This document shows positions 54,340-64,000 of a DNA stretch of 64,000 nucleotides, one piece after another (position 1 is the first letter of the stretch; the number at the start of each line of letters is the position of its first letter). The stretch is from Nymphaea colorata. Taxonomy: Eukaryota > Streptophyta > Magnoliopsida > Nymphaeales > Nymphaeaceae. The DNA lies in NCBI RefSeq assembly GCF_008831285.2, contig NC_045140.1, forward strand, positions 16,056,370 to 16,120,369, read 5' to 3'. The position numbers and the translations under genes were made by a program. The notes beneath the pieces are model-generated. The model saw only the letters and a list, made by a program, of their open reading frames with translations, had not been told where the DNA came from and made no database searches.

Positions 54340-56526
54340 GGGCCATATAACATCTTCCGTTGCAACCATAAATAGCTTGACAATGGGTTTGGTTTCTTGG
54401 ATTGCTCCAAAGAAAAGGAAGGGCGGATGGGGACTTCTCCTCTCGTCTTAGGTGGTGGTAGGATAAAATACTTTTTCTGCTCATCAATAATATTTACGTA
54501 AACAAATTGCTTTACTTTAGTGAATCAATGTATTTGAAGGCTGTTTGGAATATGAAAACAGTCGAATGTAAGATTGGTTTTGGCAGACCAACTCAGGCCA
54601 AGCCAATGTATGATTTGGCCGGTAGTTGTTTGTTAGAGTGGCACTAACATAGACAACGATGGTGATGGGATGCTGAGGATGAGTAGATACCTCTACCACG
54701 AAAGAAAGGTGTGCCTCCTTACTTCTTAGTGGGTCGTTGGTTCATTTGGTCCTTGATTAGTTGATTTCCCAACTGCTTTTGAATGTTGAACATTGTTTTC
54801 CTTTTCTTTTGATGGGGTAAGAGCAGCGGTGGAACTAGAAATTTTTTTGTTGTAGGGGTTGAAATATGATTTTAAAACTTTAACATGGGCCGAAGTATAT
54901 TTTTTTTTTCAAGTTTTTTATATGGATTCAACTAAAATTTTTAGAATTCACAAGTATAATTTTTATTTCTAAAAATCTGAGGGGGGCTACGTCCCCTGCC
55001 GGCTCCTCTTGCCTCTGCCTGTGGATGAGAGGAAGATTGAATTGGCAAAGTTCCAAGAGAGAGACGTCTAGCCTGCCCTGTAGCTGACTTCACCACATGC
55101 AACAAAAATGATTATAAAAAGAACAATAGTAGCATGGGGCTGTGATCTATGATGACTACTCTTTTTAACTCCCTTAAATACATGACTATCATTATGTCAA
55201 TCCCCACATTTGAGATGTTACAATTAGATCAAGCATAAGTAGTGAGAACAAGGAAATAATGTCTTTGGGATGGGTCGGATGTCTTCATGTTCCTGCACTA
55301 TTTTTGATAACCAAATTAGGATCCGACTTTTATTTGGGTAAGATTTTTATCTAATCGGCATTGGATATCAGATTTGGATCAGATTGTTCAACTGCATGGT
55401 GCACTGAGAATTTAAATCTGACTATTAATTGGATCCAACTTACGAGGAGATATATTCATTTGTTACTCCGCACATATAAACAGTAGCGCGCCCTCCCCAC
55501 CTTTAAAGACGCACACTAACTCGAATTTGTTGTTTTACGCTTCTAGCTTGAAGCCTTTCTTCGAAAGGGAGATGCCATGGCCGCTGTGGAGTCCTGCACA
55601 ACTAAACATGCTTCCTTCTTCCTCTTCATCAGAGATCGGGAATGTATGGGCCCGGTGGAAAACAATACATTGTTCATGGCATCTAAAAAGTAGCGGGAGG
55701 GAAAAAAAGAAAAAAGCTTCTGTTTTCGTTTTTCCTTTTAGGCCACCAAGGGAGGTTAAAGAAAAGGGTGAAAGTGAAACTGCCGCTTTGAAGTTAAAGC
55801 ACGCTTTTTCTTGGGGTTAATTTATGAAACAGCTTCTATGTCAATATATTTCGTCAATATTTGAAGAAAAATTGAGTCTTCAACCTTTTCTGGCAATGCT
55901 GGATTGGAGGACCTTTTCGTATGTCACTTCATACATTCTCATCTTAGATGATATCTGAGCATGTCGTAGAAGCATAAATGGTTTTTGTTTTTGCATGTTT
56001 AGTTTGTTATTCAGATTATTTTTTCGATTGTTTGATAGTATGAAAAATAGTTTAGGATAAGGTTCTTTCATGCTGCATACAGCAGAAATATATTTTTTAA
56101 AATGCCCAAAAATGGGTGCACCAATTGTTTGAAAATAATAATTGTAAAAACATTTGATTGATAAATTAAAAAATATTGGGACTTGTAGCAAGTTTTAAAT
56201 TTCGATAACCATGTTCATTTCAAGAGTTATCAATTCGAAGGGTCATGACAGTTCACTTGAAAATTTTTTGTTTTGGAAGTCAATGATGGTAACTGGTAAG
56301 AAGATTCACAGTAATCTACTCCAAAGAAGTGCAAAGAAAAGCTTTTCATTTTAAATGCGGATGCATAGGTTGAAAATAATCACGCCAATCAAGTGGTCTC
56401 CCAAAGCGCATTTAATAAACACATTAAAGTTCCCAAGTCTAGCTTTTATTTTTGGGTTGAAAGTTTCCCATCAGTCATAATAATAAATCGGCATTAATCA
56501 CATAAAAAGGATCAAGTGAATTTTTC
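54340..56526. other. no gene supported; one further transposon-like stretch
   Basis: 54828-55020 starts CAGCGGTGGAACTAGAAA and ends in GGCTCCTCTTGCCTCTG, a layout common to plant miniature elements, but no target duplication was found. At 55574 a 38-codon ATG frame (MAAVESCTTKHASFF...) lies ~100 nt after a TATA-like CATATAAACAG. It could be a small gene or chance; I cannot support it further. Confidence 0.3.
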
Positions 56527-56540
56527 AGGAGGAAATGCTT

Positions 56541-56781
56541 TCGGGTGAGCAAGGGGTATTAATCCCACCGCCCGAAAAAGGCTTGAAGGCCCCTCCATTC
56601 CCCCTACTTCCAGAGTCCTGAGCTGTGCCGGTGTCAGCGATAGCAACGGTGCACCCTTCAGTTTGGATGCCGCGCCCTACCGCCTTAAGACACAGGAACA
56701 TAACGTCCACGGGAATTGAACTAGAGACCTGCCTTAGTACAGGCCCTTAGTTCGACCAGCTACGCTATGCCCCTTGAGGCC
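56541..56781 (-). mobile_element. tRNA-derived SINE
   Basis: Read on the minus strand, the head has a perfect polymerase III A box (TAGCGTAGCTGG, 56767-56756) and a good B box (AGTTCAATTCC, 56722-56712), spaced ~33 nt apart as in tRNA genes. A ~150-bp tRNA-unrelated body follows. Imperfect direct repeats flank it: AGGAGGAAATGCTT (56527-56540) and AGAAGGAGATGCTT (56782-56795), 12 of 14 matching, consistent with an aged target-site duplication. It does not fold as a functional tRNA. No A- or T-tail is obvious at the 3' end. Confidence 0.72.
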
Positions 56782-56795
56782 AGAAGGAGATGCTT

Positions 56796-59041
56796 ACTAA
56801 AATTGTTTAATAATGATTCTCGTCTAATTGCCACAACCCACCGCTTTATGCCAACCCTTTCTACCCTTTTTGTGAAAAAAAAGATACAAAGAACCCCGTG
56901 TTTGGATCAGAATGTTTCGAAGAAGAACCTTGCATAAGCAAAGAAAAAGCAAGAATTTATTCCGTATTCCAGGGAATCCGTAGCTCGCCTCTCAATTCCC
57001 TTCAAACTTTCCGCAACGTTGTTTGTTTATGAAGTCACTGAATGTCTTAATGATCAACTGGTCCGCAATGGGAATTCGAAGTTCCGTTCCTCGAATCCTA
57101 AGTTGGATTATTGCCATCAATATTCTCTATGCGGCAAAGATGCGTCCACCGATATTTTATTGGTCACATAATTCTTTTTCCCCCCTGCCACACATGAATA
57201 CATTACAATATTCCAACTATGTGTTCACGTGGATCTAGATCCAGATCTGAAATCCAAATTTTTAATGTAGAAAATGCAACGAGGAAATCTGAAACCCTGA
57301 GAATTTAATATTGCTTCTGGCGCAGGTGAAAGGTGACGGTGGCGCATCACAAATGCATGGTGCACCTTCCTCTTCTCTCTTTCGGTACAAAAAGACAGAA
57401 CTGAACAAGCGGGAGAACAGGCACCATGCAGCTTAAAGCCTTGGCACAGTAAATTCTTTTGTCCAAATGCGCCGTCTCTTGGGACCCATTTTTGTTCTCG
57501 ATCAATGAACCTGCAGCATGCTGTTTTTCTGTTCATTAGTTGGAGAATTGATTCTACGGAGTAGAATCACATCTACCATTCTCAACTTAGACGAACTTAG
57601 GATTTTCTTTTCTTCTGAAAATCAAACCAACAAAAGATATGCTACTGTTTTCAATTTCACTGCTGCCGATTGGAGTTACTACGATTTATTTCCCCCTTTT
57701 TCTTTTTGTGATCTTCATAGATTTCTCGCCGAAAAGTGGAATGCAAAGAGCCATTTCGCTATTAATTTGATCCGCCAACAAGATTTCCCTACCAAGGCAT
57801 TGTTTTTTTTCCTGCTTCACCGTCTGTTCGCAGTGGAAAAAAGAGAGGTGGTGGTGCGATTTCAACAAAAACCAGCAAGGCAATAGCTGACAGAAGTGGC
57901 CTGTATTCAAAGGAAGGGAAAGCGAAGTCGATACTATTTTCAATAAAAGGGGAACAGTTATCTGCCAAAAAGCAATCGACTCAATACGATCGAGAGAAAA
58001 AGTGGGGAAAAGAAAAGGAAGAAACTAATGGAAGAAAAGAATAGAACCGTATGAGAAAAAGTTGGAGAATCCAAAGATCGAAAGGAGTCCTATTTTCTTT
58101 GTGGGTAGTTCTGGCGCATCCTCCTTTTGGCTTGTCTTTGAAGAATTTCACTGTAGACAAAGTGGATGAGTATAACTTTTGCTCAAATGATACCCAGAGA
58201 CGTGATATCATGAGGATATGTCTCATATATGCACCTTCTATCCGCGACAAAATGTCTCGATTTTTAGGACTATGAATTTTCAAGAGAATTCTGATAAGAT
58301 TTTTTATCCGCGGTTTTCTTTTTGTTCTGGTTGTACTGAATTCGACTAAAAGTTGGATTTCCCGTGTTATCCGCCGATCTAGATCTTGATAATTTAAGTC
58401 CACATTTTTGGAAAATTTTGAAATTAAGAACTGTCTGCGAAGAACACCAGGCACTAAGCGTCACGTAGGAAGAAAAGAACAAAAAAAGGCTAGTTGGGAC
58501 AAGCTTTGAAACTGCAGTTCCGTCACCTTTTGCATTGACGCAAGTTACAAAATTTCTATTCTGCACAGCTGTGAGCCTGTATACATAAAACAATCTCAAA
58601 TTGTGGACGTATATGTGAAAAAGGAAAAGAAGCTGGAAACTTCTTGATCATGATCTCGAGAATAGTTCTGTATTCCACTTTGATTTTATTTTTAGCTGAC
58701 ACTTTATTTTAACTAGTTTCATAGGATTACTGTGTATAAGCAAAACTAGAGGAATTGGTGCAAATTTGAAACCATTTAATTGGATCTAATAAACAGGAGA
58801 ACGTCTGATTATGAATCTCATCTTGATTCGGTATGCAATTCAAAATTCAGACAAAATTTATAATTGGGACCCCAATTTGACTCATTCATGACCCGCAGGT
58901 CCTTACATTTATGATTAAGTCACTTTGGTCGCAGTCTGATCGAAAAGAAAGTCCTTCAAATATGGTTTCAAATATGGTTTCAACTGATGTTTAGATAAGG
59001 TCTCAAGGCTTATAGTAACGTAGTTGGTTGGGTTGGTGGCA
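56796..59041. other. intergenic, no gene supported
   Basis: The longest frame is minus 57981-58454 (157 codons), rich in Lys, Arg, Leu and Ser without a domain. An opposing plus frame (58051-58275) is equally unremarkable. I treat both as chance. Confidence 0.35.
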
Positions 59042-59049
59042 CGTGAATG

Positions 59050-59244
59050 CAGGGCCGGAGGGAGGGGGGGCCGCTCGGGCCATGGCCCGAGTGAACCCAA
59101 AAGAAAAAAAAAATTATATGTAAAAAATCAAATTTTTTTAGTTTGGCTCGACCCATTCTTCCTCTTGGCCCTACCGTTGCTCCTCTTAGCCCGACCCACA
59201 AATGGTTTGACCCGCTCCTGAAAAAAATCCTAGTTTCGCCCCTG
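59050..59244. mobile_element. hAT-like MITE, 195 bp
   Basis: The element begins CAGGGCCGGAGGGAGG and ends TTTCGCCCCTG, with CAGGG/CCCTG-type inverted ends. It is flanked by perfect 8-bp direct repeats CGTGAATG (59042-59049 and 59245-59252). The interior has an A-rich core and repeated CCCGA/GGCCC motifs. There is no coding capacity. Confidence 0.85.
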
Positions 59245-59252
59245 CGTGAATG

Positions 59253-60170
59253 GGTGTGTTGTTCATCTCATTATTACTCTTATGGGATGAAAAACTTGTT
59301 TTCAATCTGAAGGTAATCTATAGAGTTTCGACTCTTTTCCAAGCGGTGGGTGTCTCTAGTCCATAACTAAGGTTCATCTTCAAAACAATTAAGAAACACT
59401 TAATCGATTTCTACACCAAATCTATCCGGATCAACCACACCCTAATTTTCACAGTAAGAATATAAAAAGATAGAACTTTGGTTTACTTATTAACATTTTA
59501 TTAACATTTTATGTTGTAAAAAAAAAAACGACTGATATGCAAATTAAAGTAAAGCAATAGTAGCTGAAGTAGCTTCGTTTTTATAAAGATGACGTCCAAA
59601 CTCTTATCTCAAAACTCCATTTTGATGCCATTTCTGAATTGAGTTTTACCCAAACTTTGTTTTACTATTTAGTATTCATTACAAATACTTTTCCATCCAA
59701 AATTTTGCAAGTGCCGTTTTTGTCAACAACTTATATAAACTAAATATGATTTTTGGAGGGGGGGCTTTTGACCACACGGTGCAATACATAGACATACGCT
59801 GGGTCGTATGAGCGGCGAACCTGGTGGTACCATTTTCGTAATTTCGATGGAAAGTAGGGTCTACTGTCAACTCGAAATCTGAGATAAAAAGCCAAAACAG
59901 AGAAAAAGAAGAGAAAAGGGAGCCATAAAAGAGGAGAGAGAGAGAGCGCGCACTCACAGTCTCACACTCCCTCTTTTGAGTGTGAACTATGAAAACCAGA
60001 GGGGTCTCAAATGGCGATTCCGAGATGCCGTAGCTCATCCGCCTAAGACCTCTGCAATCCACAGACTCTTGGCCTCCCTGAAACCTCTTTACAGAGAAAA
60101 ACCCTAATCTTTTCTCCATTCCGTCTCTTCTTCTCCTTTTCCTCCTTCATTTTCCGTTTCTGCGTCATCC
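59253..60170 (+). promoter_or_regulatory. promoter and leader region of the 60171 gene
   Basis: A TATA-like TTATATAAAC at ~59729-59738 is followed by a GA tract (59934-59947) and a CT-rich leader just before the ATG. Two overlapping upstream ORFs lie at 59989-60033 (MKTRGVSNGDSEMP) and 60011-60046 (MAIPRCRSSSA). A minus-strand 146-codon frame here is a shadow. Confidence 0.4.
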
Positions 60171-62155
60171 ATGGCTACGTCCAGAGGACCGACTACCACT
60201 CCACCGCCGATCATTGGGAAGGCCGGACGGTACACCGTCTTCATAACGCCGCCCAAGGTGCCGGACCAGACACCGGAGAAGGGGGGGTCACTGGAGAAGG
60301 CGGGGTCACCGGAGCCGACACCTGAGAAAGCGTCGCCGCCGGTGAGGCCACCGCCCCAGCAATTCGGAAAGGCTGCCCCCGAGCCTTCTCCGGCTTCATT
60401 GTTCGGGTTCTTCTGGAATGCCGTGGCGAAGGTTCAGAGAGGTATGCCGCTTTATTCTTTTGTTTCTCGCTTTTAGCTCCCATGGAATTTCAGGGGTTTT
60501 CCTTCTCCCTTTCCCCCCTTTTCTGCTGTTATTTTTCCTGAAAGTGTTTTTTTTTTTTTCGTGTTCTCTCTCTCTTCCCCATCTCTCTTTTTTCTTTTGC
60601 TTTGCTGAAGTTCATTCAAGCGTGGATGAGTATCTGGCGGACTTGTTCGGGTTAAACCAGTCGAAGTATCAGTGGGCTCTCAACGAGTATTACGAGAGCA
60701 AAGGATTGGTAACCTCTTCCTCTAACTCTCTCTCCCCCAGCGTATTTTAAGCGGCATTTGTTGCTTTACTTGTTTTTTGTAGCAAAGATTCGTTCTTAGA
60801 GTTGTTTCTTTCGTGGATCCGGTGTTGCTTTTTGTACGCTTCTGCTGGATTTAACACAAATGTTGGCTTCGTCGTCTTTTCTTCTTCATTTGGTGATCTG
60901 CAATGTAGATTTGTCTGTTGGTGGTGTGTTGCTTCTGTTTTTGTGTTGGCCCGATTTAGCTTTGACAGATCTATGCTGTTCGTTCGGCTTCAGAAAATAT
61001 TGGTGATTTTTGATGGGCTTGTTTTCTTGCATGTTGATTTCTGCTATGTCAAAGTTTGCTAGAGACAAATTCCTGTTCTTCGTCGGCTTACTAAGTAAAA
61101 TGTCCCCCAATTCCAGCATTGCGACACTCTCGCTGTGGGGCTGATAGCAAAATCAGCAGAGGATTGTAGCACGCCATGACGAGTCACGATAGGCATTTCT
61201 CATATGCAGCACAGGCACATCATTTAATGTTGTATTAATGAAATCTGGATGCCATAGGTCATTCAACTTCCCTTGTATCCTTATCATTGGCGGGCAACTT
61301 TAAAATGATGAAGTAGATTTCTTGTAGGCAAGGAGAGGGAATTGTTTAGCTGTCCTTGACGTAAGGTTTTCCTTTCTTTTCCTTTTTCTTTAAGAATGAG
61401 ATGGTGAGAAATTAATTAGCCAGTCCATTGGTGCTTCTGGAGGTCCATGAGTCTGAAGTTTGGTCATGAAGAGATTGGTCGTGAAGAGATAGCTAAACTA
61501 TTGGTCTTACTTTCACGTTGTGCCTGAGAAAGATAAATTTGATCCTTGGTGGTAGGCTAGGAATGCGGATAAGTTGTAACAAGTGGAAATGAGTATGGTT
61601 TGATCATCTCTGCTTGTTTAGTTGTTTATGAAATTTTCCAGTTTCAAGTAACCGAAACTTCTATTTGGAGAAGTGTTCTTGAAGGGCGAGGTCTCATTCA
61701 TTCCAAGGCTTTAATTGTGTCGACGGCGATCTCTATTCCTGTATAACTTGTCGTTTTTTTGCTTATTTAAGCCGAAGTTCATTATGTGCTTCTGTAGACC
61801 TAGAGTTCATGATGCAAGGGCATGCTACCTAAAAGTGGAGAATCTTTGCTGCTTGTTTTCTTGTAGTTTAGACTGCTGTAAGTGGCTTGTCTGTGAAGCA
61901 ATGAATGTATTATATCGTTTTGTTAAATTAGCCAAGAAGTGGACTTTCTCGGCAAGAACTGCTTAAGGGAGAAAGAAGCTACTTTTATTACCTCTTAACT
62001 GGCCCTGCTGTTATTGGCTCTATTACTATGGGTACTTCTTCTGTCGCATCGATGTTGCTAGCGTCTTTTGTAACTGTTGAGTATTGAATGAGTTTTTGCA
62101 GGACAAAAATGGGTTAAAACCTAAAGAAATCACAAGCAAGGGGCAAGGTGTCTGA
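60171..62155 (+). CDS. small plant protein of unknown function, three exons
   Basis: Exons 60171-60441, 60611-60708 and 62102-62155 join in frame across GT-AG introns (AGAG/GTATGC...GAAG; TTG/GTAACC...TGCAG) to give 140 residues. The N-terminal two thirds are Pro-rich and probably disordered, with three acidic/Lys PEKxxSPE-like repeats (residues ~30-60). The C-terminal part is compact: SLFGFFWNAVAKVQ, then VHSSVDEYLADLFGLNQSKY and QWALNEYYESKGL. This is likely the conserved core, with amphipathic helices. There is no signal peptide or clear membrane segment. The final exon adds 17 residues ending SKGQGV. I believe similar short proteins occur across flowering plants, but I cannot give a family name or function. 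Confidence 0.8.
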
Positions 62156-62700
62156 AAGATGAGGGGGAGCAGGTAAGGTGAATATTGTCTTTAGATTGTA
62201 CGATATCACTTTGTGTCCATGGTTAACATATGATGGTTGCTCTATCTCAGATCATGGAATGGTGCAGAACTTAGGAACGGTAGCCAAGTTTGGTTCGTGA
62301 ATTATTTTTGAAATTATATCTCCTTTGGGAATGATGTAATTTAAATTTCATGTAAGACTGTAGATGCTTCGTCATCACATTTTCTGCTCTTCTGCCGATG
62401 CTGTTGCTCGGTACATGTAAAATGTCAGTTTTCCTTGCCGACCAACGACCTCTTTACAGCGTCTCAACTTCTCCTGGCAGTCTATCGTGAATCTTGAAGT
62501 TTTAAAATATCGAATGGTATATATGGGTAGTCTCACAGACTTTACGTCCTTGTAAATCGTAACAGTCGTTACCGTCTTGGTTGCAAGTATCTGTATATCT
62601 GTATCTCGTTCTGTGGCTTTCAAGTTTGCTTGCCAAGGTACTCTTAATACAAATCGATCACCGTCCCTCCACCTCTTTCTGCTTTATTGCTCTTCTAACA

Positions 62701-62742
<42 letters not shown>
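62701..62742. repeat. (TC)n microsatellite
   Basis: About 20 TC repeats with one interruption (TTTC). Confidence 0.9.
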
Positions 62743-62746
<4 letters not shown>

Positions 62747-62977
62747 GGTGGTGCAACGAGAATTGAAAAATCCATTTACATTTAATCTGTGATGCTTGGG
62801 GAACTTGGTTTTGAGTTGATATATTTTTGTGTGCATATATATTTAACTAGCAGGAATCCTGATGACTCCAATCTAGGAAATTGTCCCGTCCTCTAAATGG
62901 GCTTTCACATGGGAGCGCTGAGGGGAAGCTAGAGGAGTTCCAAATGTTTGCAATTTTTGTTTATTCTTTAACTTGCA

Positions 62978-62981
<4 letters not shown>

Positions 62982-63025
<44 letters not shown>

Positions 63026-63026
63026 G
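62982..63026. repeat. (TA)n microsatellite
   Basis: About 22 TA repeats interrupted once by TG. Confidence 0.9.
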
Positions 63027-63799
63027 AGTTAGAGTCACCCAATCATTTAATAGAAAAACATGAAAGAAAAGATGAAAATTGATATTATATGATGAAAATG
63101 TTCGGCATTCTTTTTTTTTCCTTAATTGTCTGTCGGTCTTCATTAAATAATTGGATATATCTATATATACTAGGAGGGTTAAGAACAAACTTAGAACTCC
63201 AAACGCCTTTATGTCTTTGTAACAACCCCTTTTAATCTTATTTTCTATAAAATCTGTTTATGCAAATCAATGAGACGCCTATCCTATTGAACGTCGGCAG
63301 TAAAACATTTAACAATAAAAAAAGGTAAACACAACTGCCATCACGTCATATTTAGCGAAACATCCGGTTCTACATATTTAGTAATAATCATACTCATGCA
63401 TGGGTTCAACTCCTAAGATGTAAATATTCCTAGCAAACATTTGGATCTCGGGTTTCCTCTTTGATGGTGAAACTGGCTATATGTGCACAAACTTTTTGTT
63501 AACCAGTCTAATTAATGACCAAAATGCTCTTGGTTAATAAAAAAAGGTAACTTCTTTTTGTAAAGACAAAAGAAAATCAACAAAAGTTGAAAGACTAAAA
63601 AAAACATTTTTTAAAAACAATTTTCAAAGCACCCCAACTCCTACCTTTTTAAGTACCTATCTTGCGTGCACCGAGCATGTAGGCAACTCACTCTCCTCAT
63701 ATGAAGAGGCATGAACAGCCAAGCCTATCAATTGAGACATTTAGATGAGTAAAAAATAGAAAGGACCATCATCCAATGGCAGAGACATGTAGGCAAGAT

Positions 63800-63817
63800 C
63801 CTAAACCCTAAACCCTA
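63800..63817. repeat. short telomere-like (CCTAAAC)n stretch / telo-box
   Basis: CCTAAACCCTAAACCCTA contains just over two plant telomere units. It is too short for an interstitial telomere array. AAACCCTA telo-boxes are common near plant promoters and leaders. Confidence 0.6.
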
Positions 63818-64000
63818 TTATTAGGAAAGGCTTATGGTCGCACTATGATCCGAGCTGCCATAAAAGCTGTGCTTTTCAAGATCCTTGTATTTTTCTAACA
63901 TGGATCTTAAATTCATGTTACATGTAAAAAACCATGGATTTAAAGACAGAGGAAAGGAGTACGACCTTAAACCCTTGGATCCAAGATTCCCGGTAAAACA

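Larger units (their letters stand above)
62156..64000. other. 3' flank and intergenic DNA
   Basis: No further gene was recognised. AT-rich DNA with microsatellites. The early part probably includes the 3' untranslated region of the preceding gene. Confidence 0.45.

Noticed and set aside
54828-55020. Fully defined transposon
   Set aside because: The ends look transposon-like (CAGCGGTGG... / ...GCCTCTG), but no matching target-site duplication could be found.
56712-56767. Functional tRNA gene
   Set aside because: A and B boxes are present, but the head does not close a standard cloverleaf acceptor stem and is attached to a SINE-like body with flanking direct repeats.
57981-58454. 157-codon minus-strand frame as a gene
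   Set aside because: No domain, low-complexity Lys/Arg/Leu/Ser composition and no splice or promoter context. An opposite-strand frame overlaps it with equal claim.
63800-63817. Interstitial telomere
   Set aside because: Only about 2.5 units. Better described as a telo-box-like motif.

Overview
The window is nuclear DNA from a flowering plant. The evidence is spliced genes with GT-AG introns (one 3.1 kb long), plant-only gene families (an AP2/ERF factor and a ZEITLUPE LOV/F-box/kelch photoreceptor), AT-rich intergenic DNA, CT/GA and TA microsatellites, hAT-type miniature transposons, a tRNA-derived SINE and long tandem arrays. I cannot fix the species. The ZEITLUPE protein mixes ZTL-like and some FKF1-like residues, which would fit an early-diverging lineage, but that is weak inference.

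Layout. At 2084-2659 (minus) lies a complete two-exon ERF003-like gene. At 7819-8755 (minus) there are coding-like blocks of a broken, unidentified gene. From 12045 to 19970 a duplicated segment (copy A, then copy B) flanks a four-unit 648/646-bp tandem array; a fuller copy C sits at 39011-42929. From about 19975 to 31870 runs a composite satellite built from ~230-bp subrepeats plus a ~0.5-kb segment whose single-copy relative stands just downstream at 33690-34195. One satellite monomer carries a 793-bp hAT-like element with a perfect 8-bp target duplication. From 34 to 39 kb there are gene fragments (an F-box exon, a short exon-like piece) and several minisatellites. A seven-copy 105-bp array is at 44942-45639.

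The right third is gene space. The ZTL/ADO1 gene (CDS 47233-52198, two exons, 617 aa) is intact. A three-exon gene at 60171-62155 encodes a 140-residue protein I cannot name. Between them are a SINE (56541-56780) and small hAT-like MITEs.

The most striking observation is upstream of ZTL. Four separate 30-nt upstream ORFs (46755, 46889, 47000, 47119) each encode a nine-residue peptide of the form M-[GA]-x-x-[IFV]-D-S-G-G followed directly by TGA. They are spaced 111-134 bp apart, and the codons of the DSGG core differ almost only at synonymous sites. The main ATG lies 114 bp after the last one and begins with a similar M-x4-D-S pattern. This looks like a reiterated, protein-level-conserved uORF cassette in the leader of a circadian photoreceptor gene.

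ERF003-like and ZTL act in unrelated processes (transcriptional control; blue-light-dependent protein turnover in the clock). I see no sign that genes here form a functional cluster.
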